Positions 53,980 through 64,000 of a DNA stretch of 64,000 nt are shown piece after piece. The notes beneath the pieces are model-generated. The model saw only the letters and a program-made list of their open reading frames with translations, had not been told where the DNA came from and did no database searches. Source of the DNA: Paenarthrobacter aurescens (GTDB lineage: Bacteria > Actinomycetota > Actinomycetes > Actinomycetales > Micrococcaceae); assembly GCF_041549525.1 (NCBI RefSeq), contig NZ_CP157456.1:2480001-2544000 (forward strand), in the 5' to 3' direction. A program made the position numbers and the translations under genes. Position 1 is the stretch's first letter; every line of letters starts with the position of its first letter.

Positions 53980-56786
53980 TTGACTACTTTCGTTGCAATC
54001 GGAATCCAGCAAATAACGGCCAGCAGGCCAGCCAATCCGGCCCAGAGGGCCGCGTAGGGAGCCAGGATCAATCCCAGTCCCAAGGCGCCGAGGACACCCA
54101 ATGGGAGTGCCACCGTGCCCACGAGGGCATTTTCGAAGAAGCGGACTTGGCCCAGCATGTCCGGGTTCCATCCCATGGCTTTCAACGTGCCGAGGTACTC
54201 GCGTTTGGCGTGAAGTTCAAACCGCCCGGTGACCAAGGTCAGGAGCAGGCCTACAACCACACCGAAGACAGCAAGGATAACGCTCGGCAGGGCAATGCTT
54301 GCTGCAGCCAGACCACTCAAGGCACTGGCACCTGCAGCCCGGGGAATGTCAATCAGGAGTGCAATCAAGGCACCAACGGCAGCTCCGAAGACGCCCACTG
54401 CCACAGCAAGGGAGATGGAGTTGAAACGGTTGGTGGTCAGCTGCCTGTTGGCAAAGGTCAGGGGTGAGTCCACAGTGACCAGCCGCTCATCATGCTGCGG
54501 TTCCTGATCAATGACCACGCGGTGGCGCAACTGCTGGGCGGCCAACAACGCGGCACCGCTGTAAATGACAAGCATGGTCACCGAGACGATCACGGTGGCT
54601 ATGTTCCAGCTCAGCAAGCTCAGAATCACTCCGGCCGCAGCGAGGGCTGCGGCGCCCACGGCAAACTCTTCCAACACCCAGGAACGGATGCGTTTCTGCG
54701 TCCACCCCATGGCCCGGAGAATTCCGGCTTCACTCCTGCGCTGCCGGATGTAGCTCACTGTGGAAGCGCCCGTCAGGAGCGTGGCCCCAAGAAGCGTCAG
54801 GAACAGCAGGGTGATGTTGGTGCTGGTGAGCGAGCCCGAGACGGCGTCAGCGGCATCCTGCCGGACCCACGACTGCTGGACGGTGCCCAGCGGTGACTCC
54901 TTGCCGGCGTCGTCCTTGCTGTAGCCGGGGACGAAGATGTTGGCGTCTTCACGGGCGGAACCGGCCACCACGGTGGCCTCAAGGCCAAGCTCACGGATCT
55001 GGGTGGCAAGTTTCTCCACCTCAGGCTGTGCGGTCTTCCAGTTTCCGGCCGCTGATGCCTTGACACGAATGGCGTCAATGACGTCGGCGTTGCTGTCGTA
55101 GCCACGCGCCGCTGCCAGGCCGTAGTAGTCGGTGATGGCACCGGCGGACTGGCTGACCAGGCCCGTAGCGCTCAAAGACGGCTTCAATTCCGTACCCTCA
55201 ACCTCTTTGCCCTCAGCGTCCTTGCTCAGGGTCATGGGGGTGGGATCATAGCCGCCCAGCGGGAGCTTGTTGACGTCGCCGGCAGCAGCCTTAACAGCGG
55301 CAGGGTCAAAGGTTCCGTACACCATGGGCAGCGGCGTTGCCGGCTTTTTACCTGTTTCCAGGTCTTCGCGGTATGAACGCTCTTCAACAGGTTTGCGCTG
55401 GGTCTGGTCCACGGGCGCCCCGAAGGAGGACTTCTCCGGCAAACGGTTCACTGTTACCCAGTCCCCCGGCGTGGCACTTTTTTCCGACGCACCATTAGCG
55501 GCGTCGTCGCCATCCTGATACTGCGGAGCAGCGGCAAAGGCTGTGCTCCACGTGGCCGGGTTGTACAAACCCTGGCTGAAGGACGCCGTGCTGCCAAGCA
55601 ACTTGCTGTGGTCCGTTGATCCGGGCCATTCAAGGGCGAAGGGAGATTTGGAGACGAACGGGAGGTAATCCTTGTCCAGGGACCGGGAGACGGTACCAAC
55701 GTCCTTGACCACCTTGCCGCTGGCGTCCAGTTCCTCGATCTTCACCGAGTACTGCAGATCAAGGGAGGTGCCGGAGCGGACAATCAGGGGAATGGCCTGG
55801 GAATCATCGGTGAGCAGGCCGTCACGCTTGGCCTGCTGGTACTGCGTCATCAACGGCGCCCAATGCTTGAGCTTGACGCCAAGGAAGTCCGGTCCTTCTT
55901 CCAACTGCTCCATGCTCAGGCCAGTGGTGAAGAGACTTTCAAAGTGGCGTCCGATAGCCCCGGCGTCACGTGCATCTGCCGGAGGCGCCTTCTCCAGCGG
56001 TGCCAGGAAGTCTCCAGCCGAGCCCAGCAGCGCACGCTCAGCGGCAGGGTCAACCGCGACGACGGACTCTGTCACCTCAGGTGCCAAAGGAAGCGCCACT
56101 GTGAGGTTAAAGAGGTTGTGCTCCGAGCCGAGTGCGGGGGCCGGGAACTTGATCCCGGTCTCGCCTTCAGGCCCGGCGATCCGGACGTTGCTGCCACCGG
56201 CGGTCTGTTCCTGGATCAGACGGCCCTTGCCCAGGGTGCCTTCGGCGCTGGTCTTGAAAAGAGTCTGCTGGTTCACGCCATCCGAGCTCGTGGCAGAGGC
56301 GGTCAGCCGGTATTTCTTGGGAGAATCGGACAGCACGGATTCCGCTGCCGGCCACTTGCCCGAATCCATGGCGGAGGGATCACCGGCGGTTACCGCGCCG
56401 GCCAGGCCTGAGTTGTACCCCAGGTAGTCCATGGCGTTAAGGCGCGGAGCCTCAAGGTTCTGCGATACCCGCGAGACCAGGCTGATGGGCGCTGCCACAG
56501 CCGTTTGTCCCATGGTGCGGATCTTCTCGAGCTGCTCAAAACTGATGCCGCCCTGGCCGTTGGCGATTTCCGGCTGGATCAATGAACCGCCTTCGCCATC
56601 TTGTGTCTGGTCAGGCTTAGCCTGGACCAGGATGTCGTAGAGTCCCCGCGAGTTCTCGTCCACTGTCCTGTTCAGAGCCGCCTGCGACTGGCTCTGAACG
56701 AGGACGGACAAGCACATGGCGACGATCAAAATGGCCGCGGTCAGCAGCAGCACACGGCTTCTGATGAACCTTTGGACGGCGTTCAT
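53976..56786 (-). CDS. FtsX-type ABC permease with a very large extracellular domain
   Basis: A 936-residue permease. One helix (about 9-29) is followed by about 600 exported residues (about 35-640), three helices (about 650-765) and a C-terminal group of helices (about 810-930). The coupling element QRRSEAGILRAMGWTQKRIR and a second one, HAKREYLGTLKAMGWNPDM, mark two FtsX domains. The large domain is rich in Gly/Ser/Lys/Asp and has no recognised motif. ATG at 56786 has AGGGAG upstream. With the downstream ATPase it forms a two-gene exporter or mechanotransmission unit, substrate unknown. Confidence 0.85.
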   Translation of the reverse strand: MNAVQRFIRSRVLLLTAAILIVAMCLSVLVQSQSQAALNRTVDENSRGLYDILVQAKPDQTQDGEGGSLIQPEIANGQGGISFEQLEKIRTMGQTAVAAPISLVSRVSQNLEAPRLNAMDYLGYNSGLAGAVTAGDPSAMDSGKWPAAESVLSDSPKKYRLTASATSSDGVNQQTLFKTSAEGTLGKGRLIQEQTAGGSNVRIAGPEGETGIKFPAPALGSEHNLFNLTVALPLAPEVTESVVAVDPAAERALLGSAGDFLAPLEKAPPADARDAGAIGRHFESLFTTGLSMEQLEEGPDFLGVKLKHWAPLMTQYQQAKRDGLLTDDSQAIPLIVRSGTSLDLQYSVKIEELDASGKVVKDVGTVSRSLDKDYLPFVSKSPFALEWPGSTDHSKLLGSTASFSQGLYNPATWSTAFAAAPQYQDGDDAANGASEKSATPGDWVTVNRLPEKSSFGAPVDQTQRKPVEERSYREDLETGKKPATPLPMVYGTFDPAAVKAAAGDVNKLPLGGYDPTPMTLSKDAEGKEVEGTELKPSLSATGLVSQSAGAITDYYGLAAARGYDSNADVIDAIRVKASAAGNWKTAQPEVEKLATQIRELGLEATVVAGSAREDANIFVPGYSKDDAGKESPLGTVQQSWVRQDAADAVSGSLTSTNITLLFLTLLGATLLTGASTVSYIRQRRSEAGILRAMGWTQKRIRSWVLEEFAVGAAALAAAGVILSLLSWNIATVIVSVTMLVIYSGAALLAAQQLRHRVVIDQEPQHDERLVTVDSPLTFANRQLTTNRFNSISLAVAVGVFGAAVGALIALLIDIPRAAGASALSGLAAASIALPSVILAVFGVVVGLLLTLVTGRFELHAKREYLGTLKAMGWNPDMLGQVRFFENALVGTVALPLGVLGALGLGLILAPYAALWAGLAGLLAVICWIPIATKVVK

Positions 56787-56880
56787 TGGGCTCCCTGAGA
56801 CCTTGATTGCGGGCGCGCACACAGACGCCGTGATTCCTCAAAAGACACAGAGAAATACCGGGCTGTATGTGCAAAAAGTT

Positions 56881-56941
56881 GTGGCCGGCCTGCTGCCGGG
56901 TCCGAATCGGCGGACCCAGCCATTGTAAGCAGACCGGCCAC
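56881..56941 (-). terminator. Nested hairpin terminator after serA
   Basis: Outer arms GTGGCCGGCCTGC (56881-56893) and GCAGACCGGCCAC (56929-56941) enclose an inner stem GGGTCCG/CGGACCC (56898-56904, 56911-56917). On the minus strand a TTTTT run follows. It lies about 56 bases past the serA stop and may also form the 5' part of the permease leader. Confidence 0.75.
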
Positions 56942-56996
56942 TCCTGCGTGCCAAGGTGTGTCGCCGGCACGCGAACCTCACTGATGTGAATCGGTG

Positions 56997-58592
56997 TTAG
57001 TCCTCCAGGTCCACTTCACGGACCATATCCGCGCCGATACCGGCCTTGATGGCCTCCAGCACCTGCTGTGGAACGGAACTGTCAATGGTCAGCAGCGCCA
57101 GAACCTGGCCGCCTTCGGTCTGCCGTGCCACCTGCATCCCGCCGATGTTAATGTTGTTCATGCCCAGGATGTGTCCGATGGTGCCGATCACGCCGGGACG
57201 GTCGGCGTAGGCCACAACCACCAGGTGTTCGCTGATGGGAATTTCCACGTCATAGCCGTTGACGCCCACCAGCTTCTCAACCTGCTTGGGACCGGTCAGG
57301 GTTCCGGCAACGGAGATCTGCGAGCCGTCGCTGAGTGCTCCACGAATTGTCAGGACGTTGCGGTAGTCCTCAGCATCCGGTGTGGTGATCAGGCGCGTGT
57401 TGATGCCGCGCTGTTCGGCGATCACCGGAGCATTGACGTAGCTGACCTGCTCGGTAACGACGTCGGCGAAGACGCCCTTCAGGGCGGCCAGTTCGAGTAC
57501 CTTCACGTCCAGTGCTGCGATTTCGCCGGCTACCTCAACGTCAATCTGCGTCAGGGAAGCGTGGGTCAGTGCAGTGAAGATCCGGCCAAGCTTCTCAATC
57601 AGCGGGATGCCCGGGCGGACGTCCGGAGCGATGACTCCCCCGGCGACGTTCACAGCATCGGGTACCAGCTCGCCGGCAAGTGCCAGGCGAACGGACTTGG
57701 CCACCGAAACACCGGCCTTCTCCTGGGCTTCATCAGTGGAAGCACCCAGGTGCGGGGTGACAATGACGTTGTCGAACTCAAAGAAGGGCAGATCCGTGCT
57801 GGGCTCCTTGACGAAGACGTCAACCCCGGCTCCGGCAATCTGGCCTTCCTTCAGCGCAACGTGGAGTGCTTCCTCGTCTACAAGTCCGCCGCGGGCCACG
57901 TTGACCACGTAGGCCGTTTCCTTCATCTTGCGGAAGGCATCGGCGCCGAGCATGCCCACGGTTTCGGGCGTCTTGGGCATGTGGATGGTGATGAAGTCAG
58001 AACTTTCCAGCAGCTCATCCAGGGTGACCAGTTTGACGCCCAGCTGTGCTGCCCGGGCGGAGGTGATGTAGGGATCGTACGCAAGGATCTGGGTATCGAA
58101 GCCCTGGAGGCGCGCGGCCACCAAAGCACCAATGCGCCCCAGGCCGATGATGCCGATCTTCTTCTCGAAAAGTTCGATTCCGGTGTACTTGGAACGCTTC
58201 CACTCACCGTTCTTCAGCGCTGAGCTGGCCTGCGGAATGTGACGGGCGAGGCTCAGGATGTGCCCCACCGTGAGCTCTGCGGCGGAGACGATGTTGGAGG
58301 TCGGGGCGTTGACCACCATGACGCCGGCCTGGGTTGCGGACTTGATGTCCACGTTGTCCAGGCCCACGCCTGCACGGGCGATGACCTTGAGGTTCTTTGC
58401 CGCAGCAATTGCTTCGGCATCCACTTGGGTAGCCGAGCGGACCAGAATGGCGTCGACGTCGGCAATGGCGGACAGCAGCTGGGAACGGTCGGCGCCGTCG
58501 GTCTGTCGGATTTCAAAATCCGGGCCCAAAGCCTCGACTGTGGCGGGCGAAAGTTCCTCGGCGAGGAGGACGACGGGTTTGCTGGCTGACAC
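56997..58592 (-). CDS. serA: D-3-phosphoglycerate dehydrogenase
   Basis: A 531-residue type 1 enzyme that oxidises 3-phosphoglycerate in serine synthesis. NAD-binding GIIGLGRIGALVAARLQGF, catalytic RARAGVGLDN-type loop (ARAGVGLDNVD), NVARGGLVDEEAL and HLGASTDEAQEKAG are present. After these come the allosteric substrate-binding domain (about 315-450) and a C-terminal ACT domain (ADRPGVIGTIGHILGMNNI), as in the mycobacterial enzyme; serine feedback is expected. GTG at 58592 gives SASKPVVLLAEELSP after the initiator, with AAGG at nine bases upstream. Three 10-bp repeats lie just before. Confidence 0.96.
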   Translation of the reverse strand: MSASKPVVLLAEELSPATVEALGPDFEIRQTDGADRSQLLSAIADVDAILVRSATQVDAEAIAAAKNLKVIARAGVGLDNVDIKSATQAGVMVVNAPTSNIVSAAELTVGHILSLARHIPQASSALKNGEWKRSKYTGIELFEKKIGIIGLGRIGALVAARLQGFDTQILAYDPYITSARAAQLGVKLVTLDELLESSDFITIHMPKTPETVGMLGADAFRKMKETAYVVNVARGGLVDEEALHVALKEGQIAGAGVDVFVKEPSTDLPFFEFDNVIVTPHLGASTDEAQEKAGVSVAKSVRLALAGELVPDAVNVAGGVIAPDVRPGIPLIEKLGRIFTALTHASLTQIDVEVAGEIAALDVKVLELAALKGVFADVVTEQVSYVNAPVIAEQRGINTRLITTPDAEDYRNVLTIRGALSDGSQISVAGTLTGPKQVEKLVGVNGYDVEIPISEHLVVVAYADRPGVIGTIGHILGMNNINIGGMQVARQTEGGQVLALLTIDSSVPQQVLEAIKAGIGADMVREVDLED

Positions 58593-58605
58593 GGGGAGGC
58601 ACCTT

Positions 58606-58635
58606 ACTTTGGACAACTTTGGACAGAACTGGACA
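58606..58635. repeat. Three 10-bp tandem repeats just upstream of serA
   Basis: On the minus strand TGTCCAGTTC, TGTCCAAAGT and TGTCCAAAGT follow each other without gaps (58635 to 58606) and end 13 bases before the serA GTG. The ten-base period equals one helical turn. Confidence 0.75.
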
Positions 58636-58832
58636 AGGAGCGGATGCGTGGCCCGGGGCACGGCGCCGGGACCAGCCCAGAATATCGAATCCGGGGAGGG
58701 ATTCCGGTGCCGGGAGGGGATGTTACGGCCACACCGGCAGCGGTTGTGAAGAAGTTCACAGCCCGCACGGTTGTGAAATTCGTTGGAGAAACAGCGTAGA
58801 AGCGGCGGGAAAAACGGTTCTCGATATGCGAC
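58636..58832. other. Remainder of the serA-ilvC gap
   Basis: Part of the 309-base gap between the serA start (58592) and the ilvC stop (58902). It should contain the serA promoter, but no consensus -35/-10 pair stands out and no gene is visible. The ilvC terminator lies at its upper edge. Confidence 0.5.
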
Positions 58833-58867
58833 GACGCCCGCCCGGCTGTGGTGACCGGACGGGCGTC
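58833..58867 (-). terminator. Hairpin terminator after ilvC
   Basis: GACGCCCGCCCGG (58833-58845) pairs with CCGGACGGGCGTC (58855-58867) with one mismatch, 35 bases past the ilvC stop; a TTTTT run follows about 20 bases later on the minus strand. It separates ilvBNC from serA. Confidence 0.75.
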
Positions 58868-58901
58868 GAAGTGCGTCGGCTGCTTAGCCGGCGCCAAAGG
58901 A

Positions 58902-60516
<1,615 letters not shown>

Positions 60517-60518
60517 GC

Positions 60519-62423
60519 CTAGTCCTCCTCTTCCCATTCCGGGGTCATGTTGCGGGCAACCTGGATCTGGTCATTGCTGACGCCCGCAGGCACCATGGGC
60601 CATACCATCGAGTTGGGGCTGACCACGAAGTCGATCACCACGGGGCGGTCGTTGATTTCCAGCGCCTTCTGGATGGTGGCGTCGATGTCTTCGTCGCGCT
60701 CACAGCGAAGTGCTGCGCAACCGTAGGCATCAGCCAGTTTCACGAAGTCCGGAATGCGGACGGTGTCGTGGCCTGTGTTCAGGTCCGTGTTGGAGTAGCG
60801 GCCCTCGTAGAACAGTGTCTGCCATTGGCGGACCATGCCCAGTGAGGAGTTGTTGATGATGGCCACCTTGATGGGGATGTTGTTGATGGCGCAGGTGGCC
60901 AGTTCCTGATTGGTCATCTGGAAGCAGCCGTCGCCGTCGATTGCCCACACTACGCGGTCCGGTTCACCTACCTTGGCACCCATTGCTGCCGGAACCGAGT
61001 ATCCCATGGTTCCAGCACCACCGGAGTTCAGCCAGGCGTGCGGGCGCTCGTACTTGATGAACTGGGCTGCCCACATCTGGTGCTGGCCAACGCCTGCAAC
61101 GTAGATGCCTTCCGGACCCGTGAGTTCACCGATGCGCTTGATCACGCGCTGCGGGGCGGTGAGGCCGTCTTCGGGCTCGGTCCAGCCCAAGGGGTAGGTA
61201 TCGCGAAGGTTGCCCAGGAAGGCCCACCAGGAATCCAGGTCCGGGGTCCCGCTCAGTTCGAACTGCGTCTTCACGGCTTCTGTGAGCTCGGGAATGATTT
61301 CCTTGACCGAACCCACAATCGGGACATCGGCAGTGCGGTTCTTGGAGATTTCCGCGGGGTCGATGTCGGCGTGGATGACCTTGGCGAACGGGGCAAAGGT
61401 CTTCAGCACGCCAGTGACGCGGTCGTCAAACCTGGCACCGAGGGTGATCAGGAGGTCCGCCTGCTGAAGGGCTGTGACGGCGGAAACGGAACCGTGCATG
61501 CCGGGCATGCCCACATGCTGCGGATGCGAATCCGGGAAGGCGCCACGGGCCATGAGGGTGGTGACCACTGGAGCGCCGGTTGCCAGCGCCAGTTCCATGA
61601 GCTCCGCGGAGGCGTGGCCCTTCACCACACCGCCACCGACGTACAGTACCGGCTTGCTGGAGGCAGCGATCAGCTTGGCAGCTTCACGGACCTGCTTGTT
61701 GTGGCCACGCACCACCGGACGGTAACCGGGCAAATCCACCTTCGGCGGCCAGGAGAAGGTCATCTGGCCCACCTGGGCGTCCTTGGCGATATCCACCAGG
61801 ACCGGACCCGGACGGCCCGTGGATGCCAGGTGGAAAGCCTCTGCCATGACGTGCGGGATGTCATTGGGATCGGTGACCAGGAACGAGTGCTTGGTGATGG
61901 GCATCGTGATTCCCACGATGTCCGCTTCCTGGAAGGCATCGGTACCGATCACTCCGCTGGATACCTGGCCGGTGATGGCCACCATCGGCACGGAGTCCAT
62001 GTGGGCATCCATGATGGCGGTAACGAGGTTGGTGGCACCGGGTCCTGAGGTGGCGATGCAAACGCCAACCCGTCCGGTAACCATGGCGTAGCCTTGCGCG
62101 GCGTGGCCGGCTCCCTGTTCGTGACGGACCAGGATGTGATTCATGCTGGAGGCCATCAAGGGGTCGTAGGTGGGCAGGATCGCGCCACCGGGCAAACCGA
62201 AAATATCGTCCACGCCGAGTTCTTCGAGCGAACGGACAATTGCTTGTGAGCCGGACATCACCGTTGGGGGTACAACGGTGTTCGGCCCAAGTACAGGAGA
62301 GAGAGGTGCAGCAGCGTCGACGACGACGGCCTCAGCCGTACGGTCGACCTTTTCCGGAGCTTTGTAGGCTCCAGCGGACTTTGCAGCCATCAGCGAGGGG
62401 CTGATCGGCGATCCTTTGCTCAT
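60519..62423 (-). CDS. ilvB: Acetolactate synthase large subunit
   Basis: A 634-residue thiamine-diphosphate enzyme that starts branched-chain amino acid synthesis. The catalytic Glu is in [16 protein letters not shown], and the ThDP/Mg motif runs from [15 protein letters not shown] to [11 protein letters not shown]-domain signatures such as [13 protein letters not shown] are present. The N-terminal ~65 residues before [15 protein letters not shown] are a polar extension. ATG at 62423 follows GGAAGAG. A leader peptide and terminator precede it. Confidence 0.97.
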   Translation of the reverse strand: MSKGSPISPSLMAAKSAGAYKAPEKVDRTAEAVVVDAAAPLSPVLGPNTVVPPTVMSGSQAIVRSLEELGVDDIFGLPGGAILPTYDPLMASSMNHILVRHEQGAGHAAQGYAMVTGRVGVCIATSGPGATNLVTAIMDAHMDSVPMVAITGQVSSGVIGTDAFQEADIVGITMPITKHSFLVTDPNDIPHVMAEAFHLASTGRPGPVLVDIAKDAQVGQMTFSWPPKVDLPGYRPVVRGHNKQVREAAKLIAASSKPVLYVGGGVVKGHASAELMELALATGAPVVTTLMARGAFPDSHPQHVGMPGMHGSVSAVTALQQADLLITLGARFDDRVTGVLKTFAPFAKVIHADIDPAEISKNRTADVPIVGSVKEIIPELTEAVKTQFELSGTPDLDSWWAFLGNLRDTYPLGWTEPEDGLTAPQRVIKRIGELTGPEGIYVAGVGQHQMWAAQFIKYERPHAWLNSGGAGTMGYSVPAAMGAKVGEPDRVVWAIDGDGCFQMTNQELATCAINNIPIKVAIINNSSLGMVRQWQTLFYEGRYSNTDLNTGHDTVRIPDFVKLADAYGCAALRCERDEDIDATIQKALEINDRPVVIDFVVSPNSMVWPMVPAGVSNDQIQVARNMTPEWEEED

Positions 62424-62473
62424 CGGACTCTTCCTTAGTGGATCTTCATTAGATGGATCTTGCTTCGGGGAAT

Positions 62474-62510
62474 AAAAAAACCCCTCAGCCTTCCGGCTCT
62501 TCGAGGGGTT
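62474..62510 (-). terminator. Attenuator terminator upstream of ilvB
   Basis: On the minus strand, AACCCCTC (62503-62510) pairs with GAGGGGTT (62479-62486), with an inner AGCC/GGCT stem, followed by TTTTTTT (62474-62480). It stands 51 bases before ilvB and 29 bases after the leader-peptide stop, so it is an intrinsic terminator inside the leader rather than the end of a gene. Confidence 0.9.
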
Positions 62511-62538
62511 TGCGCGTGACGGTTCGTTACCAGTCGGG

Positions 62539-62592
62539 CTAAGCCACGCGCTTGGTAAGGACGACGACGCCAACGGTAACGAATGTGATCAT
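62539..62592 (-). CDS. ilv leader peptide ([17 protein letters not shown])
   Basis: A 17-codon open frame with one Ile, six Val and one Leu, including three Val codons in a row. It precedes the attenuator terminator of ilvB. The coding bases TTCGTTACC (62575-62583) can pair over nine positions with GGTAACGAA just after the stop codon (62523-62531), a typical 1:2 leader pairing. In attenuation, stalling at the Val codons when charged tRNA is scarce would prevent the terminator. The peptide itself probably has no other function. Confidence 0.85.
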   Translation of the reverse strand: MITFVTVGVVVLTKRVA

Positions 62593-62611
62593 GCGTTCAG
62601 TGTTCCCTCTA

Positions 62612-62650
62612 AGTGAGATACGTGTCAATTGACCACTATCGTATCTCACT
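62612..62650. promoter_or_regulatory. Inverted repeats in the ilvB promoter region
   Basis: AGTGAGATAC (62612-62621) and GTATCTCACT (62641-62650) form a perfect 10-bp inverted repeat with 19 bases between, which itself holds the palindrome GTCAATTGAC (62624-62633). On the minus strand this contains TTGACA and TACGAT. The element lies 20-58 bases before the leader ATG. Confidence 0.6.
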
Positions 62651-62675
62651 ATTTGGACAGCGATGTCCGCCTGCC

Positions 62676-62707
62676 GGACTCCGGCCGTCTCATGACAACC
62701 GGAGTCC
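62676..62707 (-). terminator. Possible hairpin terminator after ilvD
   Basis: GGACTCCGG (62676-62684) and CCGGAGTCC (62699-62707) form a 9-bp stem with a 14-base loop, ten bases past the ilvD stop. No T-run follows. Confidence 0.5.
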
Positions 62708-62717
62708 CAAACAGGAA

Positions 62718-64000
62718 TTATCCGCAGTACGCCCCGGTGGAAGCACTGTGGACAAGCTTTGCGTACTTGGCCAGCACGCCTTTGGTGAACTTGGCGGGAA
62801 GCGGCTCCCAGCCCTCCTTGCGGGCTTCGAGTTCGGCTTCGTCAACCAGGAGATCGAAGGAACGTGCGGCAATGTCCACGCGGATGCGGTCGCCGTCCTT
62901 CACAAAGGCAATGGGCCCGCCGTCCACAGCTTCAGGCGCAACGTGTCCAATGCACAGGCCTGTTGTGCCTCCTGAGAAGCGGCCATCGGTCAGCAGCAGG
63001 ACATCCTTGCCAAGGCCCGCACCCTTGATGGCTCCGGTGATCGCCAGCATCTCGCGCATGCCCGGGCCTCCCTTGGGGCCCTCGTATCGGATGACCACAA
63101 CATCACCCTTGTTGATCTCACCGTTGTCCAGCGCACTCAGGGCGCCCTGCTCGCGCTCAAAGACACGCGCAGTCCCCTCAAAGACGTCGGCATCGAAGCC
63201 TGCACTCTTGACGACGGCGCCCTCCGGAGCCATGGAACCGTGAAGGATGGTGATGCCGCCGGTCTTGTGGATGGGGTTGTCCAGGGCGCGGAGGATTTTG
63301 CCGTCCAGGTCCGGCGGGTTGATGGAGGCAAGGTTTTCAGCAAGTGTCTTGCCCGTAACGGTGAGGCAGTCACCGTGCAGCAGTCCGGCGTCGAGCAGTG
63401 CCTTCATGATGACCGGTACGCCACCGATCTTGTCGACGTCGGTCATCACGTAACGGCCGAAAGGCTTGAGGTCACCCAAGTGCGGAATTTTGTCCCCGAT
63501 GCGGTTGAAGTCCTCCAGCGTCAGCTCAACCTCGGCTTCACGGGCGATCGCGAGCAAGTGCAGCACGGCGTTGGTGGAACCGCCGAACGCCATGGTGACG
63601 GCAATGGCATTCTCGAAGGCTTTTTTGGTCATGATGTCCCGCGCTGTGATTCCCAGGCGCAGCAGGTTCACTACCGCTTCGCCGGACTTGCGGGCAAAGT
63701 CATCACGACGGCGGTCTGCCGAGGGCGGGGCGGCTGAACCCGGGAGGGACATGCCCAGTGCCTCGCCGATGCAGGCCATGGTGTTGGCCGTATACATGCC
63801 GCCGCAAGCACCCTCGCCGGGACAAATGGCCTTCTCGATCCGGGTGAGGTCTTCCATGCTCATCTTCCCGGCGGCGCAGGCCCCCACGGCCTCGAAGGCA
63901 TCAATGAGGGTGACTTCCTTCTCTGAGCCGTCTTCGAGCTTCACCCAGCCCGGCATGATGGAGCCTGCGTAGAGGAAGACCGATGCGAGGTCCAGACGGG
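62718..64000 (-). CDS. ilvD: Dihydroxy-acid dehydratase (5' part outside the window)
   Basis: The last 426 residues of an enzyme usually about 570 long; the frame stays open to the window edge (codons read [18 protein letters not shown]). It dehydrates 2,3-dihydroxy acids to 2-keto acids in valine and isoleucine synthesis. The iron-sulfur region is seen in GACAAGKMS and [33 protein letters not shown] and the ending match the family. It lies directly upstream of the ilvBNC leader on the same strand but has its own terminator candidate. Confidence 0.96.
   Translation of the reverse strand, partial: RLDLASVFLYAGSIMPGWVKLEDGSEKEVTLIDAFEAVGACAAGKMSMEDLTRIEKAICPGEGACGGMYTANTMACIGEALGMSLPGSAAPPSADRRRDDFARKSGEAVVNLLRLGITARDIMTKKAFENAIAVTMAFGGSTNAVLHLLAIAREAEVELTLEDFNRIGDKIPHLGDLKPFGRYVMTDVDKIGGVPVIMKALLDAGLLHGDCLTVTGKTLAENLASINPPDLDGKILRALDNPIHKTGGITILHGSMAPEGAVVKSAGFDADVFEGTARVFEREQGALSALDNGEINKGDVVVIRYEGPKGGPGMREMLAITGAIKGAGLGKDVLLLTDGRFSGGTTGLCIGHVAPEAVDGGPIAFVKDGDRIRVDIAARSFDLLVDEAELEARKEGWEPLPAKFTKGVLAKYAKLVHSASTGAYCG

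Noticed and set aside
62424..62620. T-box riboswitch upstream of ilvB
   Set aside because: No T-box sequence or specifier-loop structure; the peptide-coding leader with a terminator explains the region better.

Overview
The window is high-GC actinobacterial chromosome and fits a Micrococcaceae genome, most likely Arthrobacter or Paenarthrobacter. Supporting signs are the gene order (rpmF-rnc-mutM, smc-ftsY-amtB-glnK, thiL-DUF3515-ddl-gpsA-plsC-murA-leuDC), the many GTG/TTG starts, hairpin terminators with short or absent T-runs, and TANNNT -10 boxes placed right at start codons. I see no transposase, integrase, prophage or CRISPR array. Nearly all of it is housekeeping chromosome with one clear accessory block.

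Layout. 1-1800: end of an unknown gene, then glnK-amtB (ammonium uptake and PII). 2077-8112: an MFS transporter convergent with ftsY-smc. 8464-16451: accessory block inserted between smc and mutM. It holds a giant secreted dimethylformamidase-like/DUF4082 multidomain protein facing a three-gene operon (Ser/Pro-rich anchored protein, MFS permease, beta-propeller protein). 16632-19761: mutM, rnc, rpmF, DUF177 gene and coaD. 19797-25809: aminotransferase and spermidine-synthase-like pair, rsmD, recG, DAK2 protein. 25832-31897: thiL, DUF3515 lipoprotein, ddl, gpsA, plsC-like gene, murA. 32106-35556: leuCD, the divergent IclR regulator and a DUF1697 gene. 35584-38981: two overlapping dynamin-like GTPases. 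39090-43500: tRNA-Glu(CTC), tRNA-Gln(CTG), HAD phosphatase, gltX, FAH-family protein, MBL hydrolase. 43810-46095: ilvE and leuB. 46228-51510: histidine kinase, response regulator, ABC ATPase and FtsX-like permease. 51630-56786: metG and a second ABC exporter with a very large extracellular permease domain. 56997-64000: serA, ilvC, ilvN, ilvB with an attenuator leader, and the 3' part of ilvD.

How the genes work together. Branched-chain amino acid synthesis is nearly complete here (ilvB, ilvN, ilvC, ilvD, ilvE, leuB, leuC, leuD; leuA and ilvA are not in the window). The ilvBN transcript starts with a 17-residue Val-rich leader peptide and a classic terminator, so it is probably controlled by ribosome-mediated attenuation. 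Three of the branched-chain promoters (leuC, leuB, ilvB) share a related ATCTCA..ATATTG-type motif, a candidate site for the IclR regulator encoded beside leuC (LtbR/NdgR type).

Other points of interest are: a dispersed intergenic repeat with a 32-bp period, seen at two distant sites; probable non-canonical ATT and CTG start codons; 10-bp repeats just before serA; likely leaderless promoters; and the accessory surface-protein block, which is the best candidate for an undescribed system. Starts given here are my choices from Shine-Dalgarno sequences, overlaps and family alignment; no database search was possible.
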